Assembly (NCBI GenBank): GCA_964596695.1 | Contig: CAZQVE010000001.1 | Coordinates: 1-64,000, forward strand | Source: UBA2112 sp964596695 | GTDB taxonomy: Bacteria; Patescibacteriota; Saccharimonadia; Saccharimonadales; Saccharimonadaceae | Reading direction: 5' to 3' | Length of the DNA: 64,000 bases | In this document: piece by piece, positions 7,024 to 16,674 of the stretch | How positions within the stretch are numbered: the first letter of the stretch is position 1 | How the letters are laid out: every line of letters begins with the position of its first letter | Translations under genes and position numbers: made by a program | The notes under the pieces: model-generated | Seen by the model: only the letters and a program-made list of their open reading frames with translations | What the model was told of the DNA's origin: nothing | Databases searched by the model: none

Positions 7024-8166
7024 ATGGCTATAAATCCTACCCGGCAAGCACGCCCGGTTGCCACTCATGATCTTGAAACTCAGCTCCGCGAAACCATTCA
7101 ACGCTACGAGCTTATTTTTAAGGCCACGAATGACGTACTATATGATCTTGACCTTATTAGCGGGAGCCTTGTGTGGAACGAAGCGCTCTATACGCAATAC
7201 GGCTATCCGAGAGACGAAAAAGCGGATACGCTGGAATGGTGGACCGAGCACATTCATCCGAACGATGCTCTCCCCCTGGAAGCCGAGGTAGACGCTCGAC
7301 TGAACAGCCAAGAAAACACATGGCAGGCAGAGTATCGCTTCAGAAAGGCCGATGGTAGCTATGTATACGTCCGTGACCGTGCCGTAATACATCGGGATAT
7401 CGATGGAACACCACTCCGAATCACCGGTCTTCTTCTTGATATCACCAAACAGAAACAACTCGCTCGCGCCAAGGACGAGTTCATCTCTTTGATATCGCAC
7501 CAGCTGCGAACTCCCCTGTCCGCTATCCGCCTATACGGCGAGATGTTAACAAATGGCACATTCGGACAACTCACACCAGAGCAAACGGAGCCAATCAAAC
7601 ACATCGCCGACTCAAGTGTCCGTCTCATTAAACTAGTAGACACTATATTGAACATTTCCAAGATCGAACTTGGGCATATCGCTTCAACGCCAGTACTCAC
7701 GAATGTGAATGAGCTTATTCACGAATATATCAACGAGGTAACACCGCTTGCGCTGGAAAAGCACGTCAGTATTATCTTTAAGCCGAAAAAGAAGATTAAA
7801 AAAGTCCTGATTGACACAACTATCCTGGGGCAAGTACTTCACAACTTGCTCACCAATGCGATTCGATATACGAAACCACACGAAGGCACGGTGACTGTCT
7901 CGTTTGATAAAAATACCGATGGATACTTACTCGCTGTCAGCGATAACGGGATAGGTATTTCCGAGACGGCGCAACTAAATATTTTTCACCGCTTTTACCG
8001 CGCGGAAAATACAACCAATCTAAAGGAGCATGGTAGTGGTCTGGGGCTGTATCTCATCAAATTGATGACTGAATCAACCGGCTGCAAAGTATGGTTCGAG
8101 AGTGTCGAGAACAAAGGCACGACATTCTATGTTCGTATCCCCGAAAGCGGCATGAAAGCCCAGTAG
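7024..8166 (+). CDS. Soluble PAS sensor histidine kinase
   Basis: 380 residues without transmembrane segments. Order: short coiled N-terminus, PAS domain plus PAC motif (about 28-142), HisKA dimerisation domain with phospho-acceptor His in SHQLRTPLSAIRL (about residue 159), and HATPase with N box (LLTNAIRYT), DNGIGIS and GSGLGLYL. It should sense an intracellular ligand or redox state through PAS and phosphorylate a response regulator. The convergent receiver-only gene 3 nt downstream on the other strand is the obvious partner. Leaderless start. Confidence 0.92.
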   Translation: MAINPTRQARPVATHDLETQLRETIQRYELIFKATNDVLYDLDLISGSLVWNEALYTQYGYPRDEKADTLEWWTEHIHPNDALPLEAEVDARLNSQENTWQAEYRFRKADGSYVYVRDRAVIHRDIDGTPLRITGLLLDITKQKQLARAKDEFISLISHQLRTPLSAIRLYGEMLTNGTFGQLTPEQTEPIKHIADSSVRLIKLVDTILNISKIELGHIASTPVLTNVNELIHEYINEVTPLALEKHVSIIFKPKKKIKKVLIDTTILGQVLHNLLTNAIRYTKPHEGTVTVSFDKNTDGYLLAVSDNGIGISETAQLNIFHRFYRAENTTNLKEHGSGLGLYLIKLMTESTGCKVWFESVENKGTTFYVRIPESGMKAQ

Positions 8167-8169
8167 CGG

Positions 8170-8541
8170 CTACGTGTTCAGTTCGCTTTCGACGATTGCC
8201 ATCACGTCCGAAGGGCCAAGATCCGACTTCACTGCATGACGGTGGGCACCGAGTTGCAGTGCTTCTTTGATTTCTTTGCCGCCAGACAAATTGCTCATAA
8301 TAACGATGCGCGTTTGCGGTGCAGTCGTCGGCAACATAGCTTCACGCAAAAAACCGGTACCATCTAGTACGGGCATCATCAGGTCAAGCAGGATAAGATC
8401 GTAGGTTTCTTTCTTGCAAAGTTCCAAAGCCTCCTGCCCGTTGCCTGCTGCATCAACCTGATAACCGTCTTGAGCGGTCAGCAAAATCGTATACGCATCG
8501 CGCAAAATCTTCTCGTCTTCAACAAGCAGTATCTTAGACAT
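8170..8541 (-). CDS. Single-domain response regulator (receiver only)
   Basis: 123 residues comprising only a CheY-like receiver: acidic pair VEDE near the start, phospho-acceptor Asp in ILLDLMMP (about residue 53), conserved Ser/Thr region VIMSN, and Lys in VKSDLG. There is no output domain, so it must work by protein-protein contact or in a phosphorelay. The inner ATG (MSKILL) is chosen; CAGGA lies about 10 nt upstream. Paired convergently with the PAS kinase gene. Confidence 0.88.
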   Translation of the reverse strand: MSKILLVEDEKILRDAYTILLTAQDGYQVDAAGNGQEALELCKKETYDLILLDLMMPVLDGTGFLREAMLPTTAPQTRIVIMSNLSGGKEIKEALQLGAHRHAVKSDLGPSDVMAIVESELNT

Positions 8542-8719
8542 GGCAAACAATCCTGTCAAAATGATTATTCGTCATAATAAATCCCATCATTAATACCATA
8601 TTGTACCATAAAACGCTGCCCATGTCACCTCTTTTTGGCATATTACCGCCCACGTAATCTCGCTGCGCCATGAATACCTCTCTATGTCTACTATTATACC
8701 ACCGGTATATCTCTGAGCA
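8542..8719. other. Intergenic region, no feature recognised
   Basis: Between the response regulator start and the end of the Clp-like gene. Rich in ATG and TATAAT-like strings but with no supported gene or strong hairpin. Confidence 0.4.
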
Positions 8720-11158
8720 CTACTGTTTGGGGTTCGTTTGAGCTTCAGGCTCCACGGTTTCTGCAGGTATTTCACCGCCAAGCGTTTGCTGTACTTGGTC
8801 AAGTGTCACCTGGATGACCGTACCGGGCGCAACACTACCGGCCAACATCTGTTTGGCGACGAGGTTTTCGACGGCACGCTGAACCACGCGACGCATCGGA
8901 CGGGCGCCGAGACGTGGATCATAACCCTTTTCGACCAAGAATTCCTTAGCATCATCAGCCACGCTGACACTAACTTTTTGCAACGCCATTTGCTTGTTGA
9001 TGCCCGCAAGAATCAAATCGATAACTTGAATGAGCTCCGGCTTCTCCAACGGACGAAAGACAACGATTTCGTCGAAACGGTTCAAAAATTCAGGTCGGAA
9101 CTGGTTGGTGTTGATAAGTTCGTCGACAAACTTCTGCTCGAACTGTTCTAGTTTGAAGCCCCGCTCGATGTATTCGCGGATGCGATCAGCGCCGGCGTTG
9201 GATGTTGCGATCACGATCGCGTCGCGGAAACTGACCTCGCGATTCTTGATATCTCGCAAAATACCTTCATCGAGCAACTGCAGTAGCGTAGTCAAAACTT
9301 GCGGATGCGCTTTTTCGATCTCGTCCAGCAGCACGACACTGAAGGGCTGTTTCATCGCCTGAGCTGTCAAACTACCCGGATCGTCGGCACCATCAGCGAT
9401 AAGACGCGAGACATCCTCAGATCGCACGTATTCGTTAAGATCAAGCCGGATCATGCGGTCTTCACCACCGAAGTAGACGTCAGCCAATGCCTTAGAAAGC
9501 TCAGTCTTGCCGACACCCGTCGGACCTAAGAACAAGAATGTACCAATCGGCCGGTTTTCGTTGCGCACACCGGCACGCGCGCGTCGCAGCGCATCACTGA
9601 CTACTTGCACGGCACGAGTTTGATTGATCATGCGTTCGTGAATCAAGTCTTCTAGATTTAACAATTTGTCACGTTCGTCTTCACCAGTCGCTACACCGAC
9701 CTTGATGTTCATCGTCTGCTCGATTGCTTGCTGGATTGAGTTGCCCGTAACGAACCCGCTCTCGGCATAACCAGCACCGCTCTCGAGCAGTTTCAACGCC
9801 CGACCGGGCATAGCCAAGTCGTGAACATAGCGTTCGCTCAGTCTATAGGCTTCAGCCAGTGACTGGTAGATGTAGGTAACATTGCGTTGGTATTCGGTAA
9901 AAAGCAGCTGATCTTGCATGACGGCAATCGTCTCTTCGCGATTAGCAGGCGCAACGCTAATGCGATTAAGCGCGTTGATCAAACCTGGATTACGTTGGCC
10001 GATTTGCAGAAAACGCTGTTCATCCATAGTCAGAATGACGCGCAAATTACCAGCCTCGAGAATCGGCAACAGTACGTTTGTCAGATCGACTGATCCGACA
10101 CCCTCCTCGAAAAACAGCTGGGCATTGTCCAGGCAGATGATAATGTTCTGAGCGCTATATGCCTCACCTAGCACCTGCATAATTAAACCTTCCAGCTCAC
10201 CGCGCCCAGGTGCCGCCGCGATCAAGGCGGACGAATCAAGAATAAAGACCTGGCGGAATTTCAAACTCGCCGGAATCTTAGCCTTGGCATCCAGTAGTTT
10301 TTCGGCGAATGCATGAACAATGGTCGTTTTACCCGCTCCGGCCTCACCCACGAGCGCCGCGTTCTGTCTGCCGCCACTCCCAAACGTGTCGAGTAGCTGG
10401 TCGAGCGCCTTTTTATGAGAGTCGATCTCGACAGTAATACGGCCGCCAACCGATTCAGATAAGTTCTGACCAAACCGTTTGAGCAACGGAATGTAGCCAA
10501 ACGAGAAGTCACGCGCGATACCGCCGGTTCGACGCGGGTCTTTCGTATGATTAACCATCAGTCGCAAATGCTCATACCATCGCACGCCGGCGAGCAGGTC
10601 GTTCATATCCAAATGCATGTGCGCCAACAGTGATTCGTGATCTGAAAATCCCTGCAAAATCGCCACCGCCAACACGGCGCCGGAAATATGCTCGCTGCCA
10701 GTCGCCGTCTTGATGTCCAGAGCGTGTTGCCAAATCGCCTCCGTATCCTCCGGCTTATCACTGGCAATATCGCTCAAAAAGTTTTTCGTGATACCGAACC
10801 GCGTGCCAAAGAACTGTCCGCCGCGAACCGAACCGGCTGCTGCCGCCAGGTCCTTAGGCGTCGGATTCTTACCCAACTGCCCCAAGATATCGCCCGAAAG
10901 CAGGCCGTCAACCGAATTAGTGGTTGTCGGTGGATGCCTGAGATCGCCACGCCACCATTCGTATGCCATGAACGGCAACGCCGCCAAGCCGATAGCGAAC
11001 CAACCCCAAGTGATGTGGACAAAAAGCGCTGCAACGCCAGCCGCAAGCAACAATACGCAAAGTGCTACTAATACGACTCGCCACGGGCGACCCATCCGAA
11101 CCCCTAGTCGGGCTTTTACCGCGCGGGTACTCGTATACTTGTAAAACGTCGAGTTCAT
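8720..11158 (-). CDS. Membrane-anchored ClpA/ClpC-type double AAA+ ATPase
   Basis: 812 residues. Two transmembrane helices at about 27-48 and 51-67, then a Clp N-like helical region (about 85-240), a first AAA+ module with Walker A GEAGAGKT at 271-278, and a second with GPTGVGKT near 545 and Walker B VVLLDEIEKA. It ends with the ClpB-type D2 C-domain and a Pro/Glu/Gln tail. Typical ClpA/ClpC proteins are soluble; here the unfoldase is tethered with its motor inside the cell. No long ClpB middle coiled coil is seen. A short ERGF after the second AAA core could serve as a ClpP loop, but clpP is not in the window. One base separates it from the upstream membrane gene. Confidence 0.87.
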   Translation of the reverse strand: MNSTFYKYTSTRAVKARLGVRMGRPWRVVLVALCVLLLAAGVAALFVHITWGWFAIGLAALPFMAYEWWRGDLRHPPTTTNSVDGLLSGDILGQLGKNPTPKDLAAAAGSVRGGQFFGTRFGITKNFLSDIASDKPEDTEAIWQHALDIKTATGSEHISGAVLAVAILQGFSDHESLLAHMHLDMNDLLAGVRWYEHLRLMVNHTKDPRRTGGIARDFSFGYIPLLKRFGQNLSESVGGRITVEIDSHKKALDQLLDTFGSGGRQNAALVGEAGAGKTTIVHAFAEKLLDAKAKIPASLKFRQVFILDSSALIAAAPGRGELEGLIMQVLGEAYSAQNIIICLDNAQLFFEEGVGSVDLTNVLLPILEAGNLRVILTMDEQRFLQIGQRNPGLINALNRISVAPANREETIAVMQDQLLFTEYQRNVTYIYQSLAEAYRLSERYVHDLAMPGRALKLLESGAGYAESGFVTGNSIQQAIEQTMNIKVGVATGEDERDKLLNLEDLIHERMINQTRAVQVVSDALRRARAGVRNENRPIGTFLFLGPTGVGKTELSKALADVYFGGEDRMIRLDLNEYVRSEDVSRLIADGADDPGSLTAQAMKQPFSVVLLDEIEKAHPQVLTTLLQLLDEGILRDIKNREVSFRDAIVIATSNAGADRIREYIERGFKLEQFEQKFVDELINTNQFRPEFLNRFDEIVVFRPLEKPELIQVIDLILAGINKQMALQKVSVSVADDAKEFLVEKGYDPRLGARPMRRVVQRAVENLVAKQMLAGSVAPGTVIQVTLDQVQQTLGGEIPAETVEPEAQTNPKQ

Positions 11159-11159
11159 C

Positions 11160-11537
11160 TTAGAATGCCGGTCCTTTCACGCTTAGGATCAGCCCAGCTA
11201 CTGGCAATAACGGCAATAACGCCCAGCCCAAAAGTATAAGCAAGCCGATAATAACCTGTAGCAAGATCACGATCGCACCTATGATAATAATCAGCGTTCG
11301 TACGAAGGCACCGATAACCCGTGAAAATAATTTGTCCACGAGCGCCCGCAGCTTAACCTCAAGCGAGCCGTCAACTTTGCCGGCCGATATCTGTCGAAAC
11401 GGCGCAAACAACGTTTTGAGTAATAAATCCATCGAAAAATAGTCGATCGTTCCCTCTAGCTGGACAGCGATCCGACCCGCTCGCTGACGCCAGCCGGCGG
11501 TATACCACCAGCGGAGCAACTCTACGACTAAAAGCAT
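11160..11537 (-). CDS. Small membrane protein coupled to the Clp-like gene
   Basis: 125 residues: an N-terminal amphipathic stretch, a middle region with KLRALVDKLFSR, and two hydrophobic segments in the last 60 residues. I do not recognise the family. Its stop is one base before the ATG of the membrane Clp gene, so the two are co-translated and probably form a complex. TATAAT at 11544-11549 on the minus strand ends 6 nt before its ATG: leaderless, and the promoter of this two-gene unit. Divergent from murT. Confidence 0.75.
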   Translation of the reverse strand: MLLVVELLRWWYTAGWRQRAGRIAVQLEGTIDYFSMDLLLKTLFAPFRQISAGKVDGSLEVKLRALVDKLFSRVIGAFVRTLIIIIGAIVILLQVIIGLLILLGWALLPLLPVAGLILSVKGPAF

Positions 11538-11580
11538 GACCGTATTATATCACCTCGTCCTCTGCTAAAATAGGGGTAAC

Positions 11581-12846
11581 ATGTCGAAGTCTTACAGCAT
11601 ACTCATGGGCAAGGCCGTCCGCTACATCGCCCGATTACGCGGCGGCGGCTCAGCGCTCCCCGGTCTGTTCGTCGAAAAGATTGACCGTCATTTCGTAAAG
11701 GATACGCTGGCACAGCTGCACTACGGTGTCGTCCTCGTCAGCGGTACCAACGGTAAAACAACGACAACAAAAATGGTCGTGGAACTCCTGGAGAGCCAGG
11801 GCTTGAAAGTCTTCACTAACCGCACCGGCAGCAACTTCAGTCGCGGCGTTGCCGCTGCACTTCTGGGCGAAGTCGACCGTCGCGGTCGACTGCACGCAGA
11901 TATCGCCGTCCTGGAGTTAGATGAGGCTCATGCCGTCAATTTCGTACGCCAGATTCCGCCCAAATACAGCCTGCTCCTGAATGTTATGCGTGACCAGTTG
12001 GACCGGTTCGGTGAGATCGATACGACAGCCGGTATGCTGGCGCATATTGCCCAGGCAACGCGCGATACGGTCGTTATCAACCGCGAGGATCCGCGTCTAC
12101 GCCGGATTGCCGCTCTCGTCAAAGCCGACGTGACGTTCTTTGGTCTGGATAAAAAACTACAACCTATGTTTCCCAATGACGACGACCTCCACGGTCTGGC
12201 ATCAGCCAGAACGAAACTACCCGCCGCCGACGTGCTATTGTCTGATCTGGGTGATAAAGCCACTTTTACAATCGGCAGTAAGCCGGTCACGACATCGCTG
12301 AAGCTACAAGGAATTTACAATGTCTATAACGCCGCCGCCGCACTGGCTTTGGTGCGCGCCGTTATGGACGGGCAAGCCAATCTTGGACAACTTATCGATC
12401 GTCTGTCTACTATCGAGCCAGCTTTCGGTCGTGGCGAACGACTCATCGTAAACGGTCAACCATGCGAACTCGTACTGGTCAAAAATCCAAGCGGCTTTCG
12501 GTTGAGCCTTCATTCGTTTGACCCCAAAGGATATGCTACGATGATCGCTATCAATGACAACTACGCCGACGGCCGCGATATGAGCTGGTTGTGGGACGTT
12601 GATTTTGCCAGCTTGAAAAAATCCGGCGTCGCCGAAGTTGGCGGCATCCGAGCCTACGACATGGCTCTCCGTCTGCAATACGACGGTATATCTGTCGACA
12701 GTGTTAATGTAAACTTGGCTAAAAGCTTGCGACATTTTTTGAAAGCAAATCCGTCCGTTCCAAAACGCATTTATTGCACCTACACTGCCATGTTGGCGCT
12801 ACGACGCGAACTAGGTAAAATCACGAAAGTAGAGCGTGTATCATGA
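11581..12846 (+). CDS. murT: MurT-like lipid II isoglutaminyl synthase, ATPase subunit
   Basis: 421 residues of Mur ligase fold: ATP loop VSGTNGKTTTTKM (about 54-66), central domain with RDQLDRFGE, and a C-terminal DUF1727-type domain. With GatD it amidates the alpha-carboxyl of D-Glu in the peptidoglycan stem using glutamine-derived ammonia and ATP. The four-cysteine zinc ribbon known from Gram-positive MurT is not visible; only two isolated cysteines are present. The last codon overlaps the gatD start (ATGA). A TAAAAT box lies 9 nt before the ATG with AGGGG between them. Confidence 0.88.
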   Translation: MSKSYSILMGKAVRYIARLRGGGSALPGLFVEKIDRHFVKDTLAQLHYGVVLVSGTNGKTTTTKMVVELLESQGLKVFTNRTGSNFSRGVAAALLGEVDRRGRLHADIAVLELDEAHAVNFVRQIPPKYSLLLNVMRDQLDRFGEIDTTAGMLAHIAQATRDTVVINREDPRLRRIAALVKADVTFFGLDKKLQPMFPNDDDLHGLASARTKLPAADVLLSDLGDKATFTIGSKPVTTSLKLQGIYNVYNAAAALALVRAVMDGQANLGQLIDRLSTIEPAFGRGERLIVNGQPCELVLVKNPSGFRLSLHSFDPKGYATMIAINDNYADGRDMSWLWDVDFASLKKSGVAEVGGIRAYDMALRLQYDGISVDSVNVNLAKSLRHFLKANPSVPKRIYCTYTAMLALRRELGKITKVERVS

Positions 12847-13565
12847 CCACGAAGACACTCACCATCCTCCAGCTATACTCGCGTGATATGAATATTTACG
12901 GCGACCATGGCAACGTATTGGTAGTAGCGCGGCGCGCCATGTGGCACGGTTATACACCAAGGATTATCACATACAATCCAGGCAATCCGTTCCCGGCGAC
13001 TGCCGATATTATCGTTGGCGGCGGCGGTCAAGATAGCGGCCAAGACAAGGTTCAGGCCGACCTGTTAAAAATCGGCCCCCAACTACGCAAGCTGGCAGAA
13101 TCAGGCACGCCGATGCTCATGATCTGCGGTCTTTATCAGCTGTTCGGTAATTACTTCAGGGCTCAGGATGGTCACGTTATCGACGGTATTGGTCTGCTCG
13201 ATATCACGACAGTCGCCGGATCCGAACGGCTCATCGGCAACATCGTGACGCATAGCGATGAGTTTGGCGATATCATTGGCTACGAAAACCACAGCGGCCA
13301 GACTTTTCTCGGAGAGGGCGTCGAACCACTCGGTACGGTCGTGCGCGGTGCTGGCAATAACAACCAGGACGGTACAGAGGGTGCTCGCTATCGTAATGTT
13401 ATCGGTAGTTACTTGCACGGATCATTATTGCCGAAAAATCCAGCGATCGCCGACTGGCTTATCGAGCAAGCGGCAACCCAAAAATATGGCGAGTTCACGC
13501 CCGGAACTCCCGACGACCACTTCGCCCTGCTTGCCCGCAAACATGCCATCAAACGGCCGCGCTAG
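12843..13565 (+). CDS. gatD: GatD-like glutamine amidotransferase of lipid II amidation
   Basis: 240-residue class I (CobB/CobQ-like) glutaminase. The nucleophile is Cys in MLMICGLYQLFG (about residue 94) and the catalytic His lies in GSYLHGSLLP (about 189). It supplies ammonia to MurT. The pairing with MurT, with a 4-nt overlap, makes the assignment firm even though CGGY is CGLY here. Convergent with the peroxiredoxin gene, overlapping by 4 nt. Confidence 0.9.
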   Translation: MTTKTLTILQLYSRDMNIYGDHGNVLVVARRAMWHGYTPRIITYNPGNPFPATADIIVGGGGQDSGQDKVQADLLKIGPQLRKLAESGTPMLMICGLYQLFGNYFRAQDGHVIDGIGLLDITTVAGSERLIGNIVTHSDEFGDIIGYENHSGQTFLGEGVEPLGTVVRGAGNNNQDGTEGARYRNVIGSYLHGSLLPKNPAIADWLIEQAATQKYGEFTPGTPDDHFALLARKHAIKRPR

Positions 13566-14029
13566 GTATTTTGGAATTTTTTCAGCTCATTAACCACTTG
13601 TTCGCCATGTCCGAGCGGCGTAACGCGTCCGTAGACTTTGCGCACCATGCCAGACGGATCGATAAGAAACGTCTTGCGCAGTATGCCTGGTTTGCCAAAC
13701 ATCTTTGGCCCCCAGGCGCCATAGCTTTCGATCACCTTGCCATCAGCGTCGGTTAGCAGCGTAAAGTTCAGCGAATGCTTCGCCTTAAACTTTTCGTGAC
13801 TTGTCGCGTCATCTTTGCTAATGCCAACAACTTCCGCGCCAAGGTTAGCCAAATCATCACGTGCGTCGCGCAGGCTGCAGGCTTCGGTCGTACAGCCAGG
13901 AGTGTCGTCCTTCGGATAAAAATACAGCACGATCCACTTGCCATCAAAATCGGCGAGCGATACGTTCTGTTTGGACTGGTCGGGCAATGTAAAATCTGGT
14001 GCCTTATAGGGTACGGATGTTTTATTCAT
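13562..14029 (-). CDS. bcp: Thiol peroxidase of the BCP/AhpC-TSA family
   Basis: 156 residues from the ATG beginning MNKTSV. Thioredoxin fold with the peroxidatic Cys in DDTPGCTTEAC and a second Cys five residues later, the atypical 2-Cys pattern of bacterioferritin comigratory protein (PrxQ). It reduces hydroperoxides in the cytoplasm with thioredoxin-like donors. A longer frame extends upstream to 14176, but TATAAT at 14037-14042 ends 7 nt before this ATG, fixing a leaderless start. Confidence 0.92.
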   Translation of the reverse strand: MNKTSVPYKAPDFTLPDQSKQNVSLADFDGKWIVLYFYPKDDTPGCTTEACSLRDARDDLANLGAEVVGISKDDATSHEKFKAKHSLNFTLLTDADGKVIESYGAWGPKMFGKPGILRKTFLIDPSGMVRKVYGRVTPLGHGEQVVNELKKFQNT

Positions 14030-14036
14030 ACTTCTA

Positions 14037-14079
14037 ATTATACGATATGGTGAATTGTCGGTGCCGATGGGTATATAAT
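14037..14079. promoter_or_regulatory. Divergent leaderless promoter pair (bcp / OpgC-like)
   Basis: TATAAT on the minus strand (14037-14042) serves bcp and TATAAT on the plus strand (14074-14079) serves the OpgC-like gene. Each ends 7 nt before its start codon, ATG and GTG respectively, so both mRNAs should begin at the start codon. Confidence 0.75.
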
Positions 14080-14086
14080 AGGCGAA

Positions 14087-15217
14087 GTGTCTGTGTCTGT
14101 GAAGAAAAAAATCCCGCGGATTGTCACGTTCGATATCATGCGTGGATTCTTTTTGATTGCCATTATTAATGACCATATCTACTACTTTCCCAACCTACTG
14201 GACTGGTGGGGTATGCGCGGGCAAATGCTCGTCTCAACCGCCGAGGGATTCTTCCTCGTTTCGGGCGTTGTTCTTGGCGTTGTACGTGGAGCCAAACTTG
14301 TTGACGCGCCGTTTCGTGATGTCGCCAAAATCGTTCTCAAACGCGCCCTGCAATTATATATAACCTACATTGTACTCGTCATAGCCTTCACGCTTATCGT
14401 TTGGTACATCTATCCTGATGAGCCACGTGTGAAATGGGGTGCGATGGGCGATCATAACTGGTGGAAACTACTATGGGAAACGATAACGTTCCAATACATA
14501 TACGGGTGGGCCGACTACCTTCGCTTCTATGCTATCTACATCGCTCTCAGCCCATTCGCGCTCTGGCTACTCAGGCGCGGTCTCTGGTATATCGTCTTGC
14601 TCGTCAGTGCTCTCGTATGGCTTGCGTTTACTCCTGATTTTCGATATATGGAATGGACACAGGTGGAGATATTGCAACCGATTACCTGGCAAATTATATT
14701 CTTCACCGGACTCGTCATAGGTTTCCTCTGGCCTACGATCTCGGCATGGTGCACCAAGCGAAGAAAGGTACTGACGCGCTACGTCGCCATACCGTTCGTC
14801 GCTATAGCCGCCGCGCTCTTTTTCTGGAACGCATTCGCGGTGTTTGCGGTCGATTTCATTTCAAACCCATGGACACACCAGTTACATGAGGCGGCGACAA
14901 ACCTTAATAAAAACGAATTCCTCAAGGTACAAATGCCCGTTGTACGGTTTGCCCTCTTCCTCATATGGTTCTGGGCATGGTTCCTTGTTATCGAATGGCT
15001 GCAAAAACCAGTCATCAAATATACTGGCTGGCTTCTCATACCATTCGGTACGAATTCTCTCTACGTCTATACCTTGCATGCCGTGGTGATCTTTTTCATC
15101 CACATTTACTTCAGCCCTCAGACGCCAATTTATAACTTTATGATTACCGCCGGAACGGTCGCGTTGATTTATCTTGCGATTCGGACGAAGTTCTTGATGA
15201 AAATCATTCCGCGCTAG
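14087..15217 (+). CDS. OpgC-like multi-pass acyltransferase
   Basis: 376 residues with about ten transmembrane helices. The N-terminus, RIVTFDIMRGFFLI followed by NDH, and GFFLVSGVVLG match the OpgC/acyltransferase-3-like membrane family that transfers acyl or succinyl groups to extracytoplasmic glycans. GTG start, leaderless. Its neighbours on the right are GT39 and GtrA, so a cell-surface glycan modification role fits. Overlaps the convergent GT39 gene by 4 nt. Confidence 0.8.
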   Translation: MSVSVKKKIPRIVTFDIMRGFFLIAIINDHIYYFPNLLDWWGMRGQMLVSTAEGFFLVSGVVLGVVRGAKLVDAPFRDVAKIVLKRALQLYITYIVLVIAFTLIVWYIYPDEPRVKWGAMGDHNWWKLLWETITFQYIYGWADYLRFYAIYIALSPFALWLLRRGLWYIVLLVSALVWLAFTPDFRYMEWTQVEILQPITWQIIFFTGLVIGFLWPTISAWCTKRRKVLTRYVAIPFVAIAAALFFWNAFAVFAVDFISNPWTHQLHEAATNLNKNEFLKVQMPVVRFALFLIWFWAWFLVIEWLQKPVIKYTGWLLIPFGTNSLYVYTLHAVVIFFIHIYFSPQTPIYNFMITAGTVALIYLAIRTKFLMKIIPR

Positions 15218-16674
15218 CGTTCATATACGTCAACGATTTGTTTGTCTAATACATACGTGTGGACAAGGCGGTATGCCCCGTTCGGTTTGAAGGATGGGTC
15301 TGCACCCTGCCAGCGCAGATGAACTAAGTCGTTAGTCATGATAGCGCTAGGGTCAGATACTCTCTTGTCGCTATTATGAAGCGGGGCATATCCACCCTGA
15401 AAAGCAATGTCGTCGGCACTGTAAAACAGTAGGTTACACCCGCCAAAATAATATTCACTATCGATATATGTGTACGGATCATCCGCGACGACCGACGTGT
15501 CCACATTACATGTTATCTTGTCCCTTAGCGAAGCTGTCATAGGGTGTTGCAACCGTTCCAGATTAAAGTTTCCAACCATGTGCAGTTGCGCGACGCCAAC
15601 AACCAAGAAGACCGAGAGTAGTGCGCCGGCGGCAATCGCGATACGACGCCGTCCCGCCATCCACCCAAGCGGTATGACAACCGCCGTAAGTGCGTACACG
15701 TAAACGACGACGTGCGCTATATACCGTTCCACGAAGATCGGTTGGCGCGGCGGAAGTGATGTCAACGCGAAGAACGCGATTGGTACGACAGCCATGACGC
15801 CAAGGAGAAGCAAGCCCTTCCGGTTCGCTCTCTTGATCCATGCGGCCGCAAAAAGAAGTCCGAACAATACCGAAAAGACGACGAGGGCAAGGCTCGTCCA
15901 TCCGCCCAGCTCCCAATCCGGCATATAAACAAACGTCAGGCCTAAAACGCTCGCGAGCTTCGTCAGCGTCAACGGCGAACCAATACCAGGCAGCGCCGAA
16001 TGCTCCATCTGCTGCAAAAATATAGGCAAATACGGAACAAACAGCAGCACTGCACCCGCCACCGCCCAGACGTACCGCTTGTCAAAGCGGCTCTTGCCAG
16101 CACGCGGCGTCAGCAGCACCCATACGAGATGCGCCGCCCATATCGCTGCGGATAGATATACCGTATACATACCAAGCGTGACCAACAGACCATAATATAC
16201 CCACCACTTTTTCCCCTGGGATTCGCGTGCACGGACTAATACCCACGTTGCCATTACCCCGATTAATCCTACGAGGGCATACATGCGAACCTCGTAACCG
16301 TACCGCAACAAAAACGGCGCTAGCACGAGCAATGGCGCAATGATGACGGCAACGCGCATAGAAAAAAGCCGACGGACCAAAACGAGCATGCCAGCAACCG
16401 CGCCCGCAAGACACAAAGCACTCAAACTTCGCAGCGCCACTTCGCTCCATCCGAATAAGCCTGCCCACAGCTTCAAAAGGACATAATAAAATGGCGGGTG
16501 AGCGTCAACAGCCGTCAGTGCCAAAAGATCATGAAATGAATGCCGCGCGAGTAGTATGGAATAGTTTTCGTCGAACCATATACTCTGACCACGCGAAAGC
16601 CATAACGACAAACCTCCAGCTAGAACCGCCGCGGCTATAACGACCAAGTGCCATTTAGTGATGACTCTTTTCAT
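15214..16674 (-). CDS. GT39-family (ArnT/PMT-like) membrane glycosyltransferase
   Basis: 486 residues, GT-C fold, about 11 to 13 transmembrane helices. The first loop carries the acidic motif WFDENYS and the DAHPPFYYVLLKLW signature typical of GT39/GT83 enzymes, which move a sugar from a polyprenyl-phosphate carrier to a lipid or protein acceptor outside the membrane. AAGGAGGGGG precedes the ATG. The start lies inside the end of the upstream gtrA-like gene (20-nt overlap), so the two are an operon: GtrA may flip the lipid-linked sugar that this enzyme uses. Confidence 0.86.
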   Translation of the reverse strand: MKRVITKWHLVVIAAAVLAGGLSLWLSRGQSIWFDENYSILLARHSFHDLLALTAVDAHPPFYYVLLKLWAGLFGWSEVALRSLSALCLAGAVAGMLVLVRRLFSMRVAVIIAPLLVLAPFLLRYGYEVRMYALVGLIGVMATWVLVRARESQGKKWWVYYGLLVTLGMYTVYLSAAIWAAHLVWVLLTPRAGKSRFDKRYVWAVAGAVLLFVPYLPIFLQQMEHSALPGIGSPLTLTKLASVLGLTFVYMPDWELGGWTSLALVVFSVLFGLLFAAAWIKRANRKGLLLLGVMAVVPIAFFALTSLPPRQPIFVERYIAHVVVYVYALTAVVIPLGWMAGRRRIAIAAGALLSVFLVVGVAQLHMVGNFNLERLQHPMTASLRDKITCNVDTSVVADDPYTYIDSEYYFGGCNLLFYSADDIAFQGGYAPLHNSDKRVSDPSAIMTNDLVHLRWQGADPSFKPNGAYRLVHTYVLDKQIVDVYER

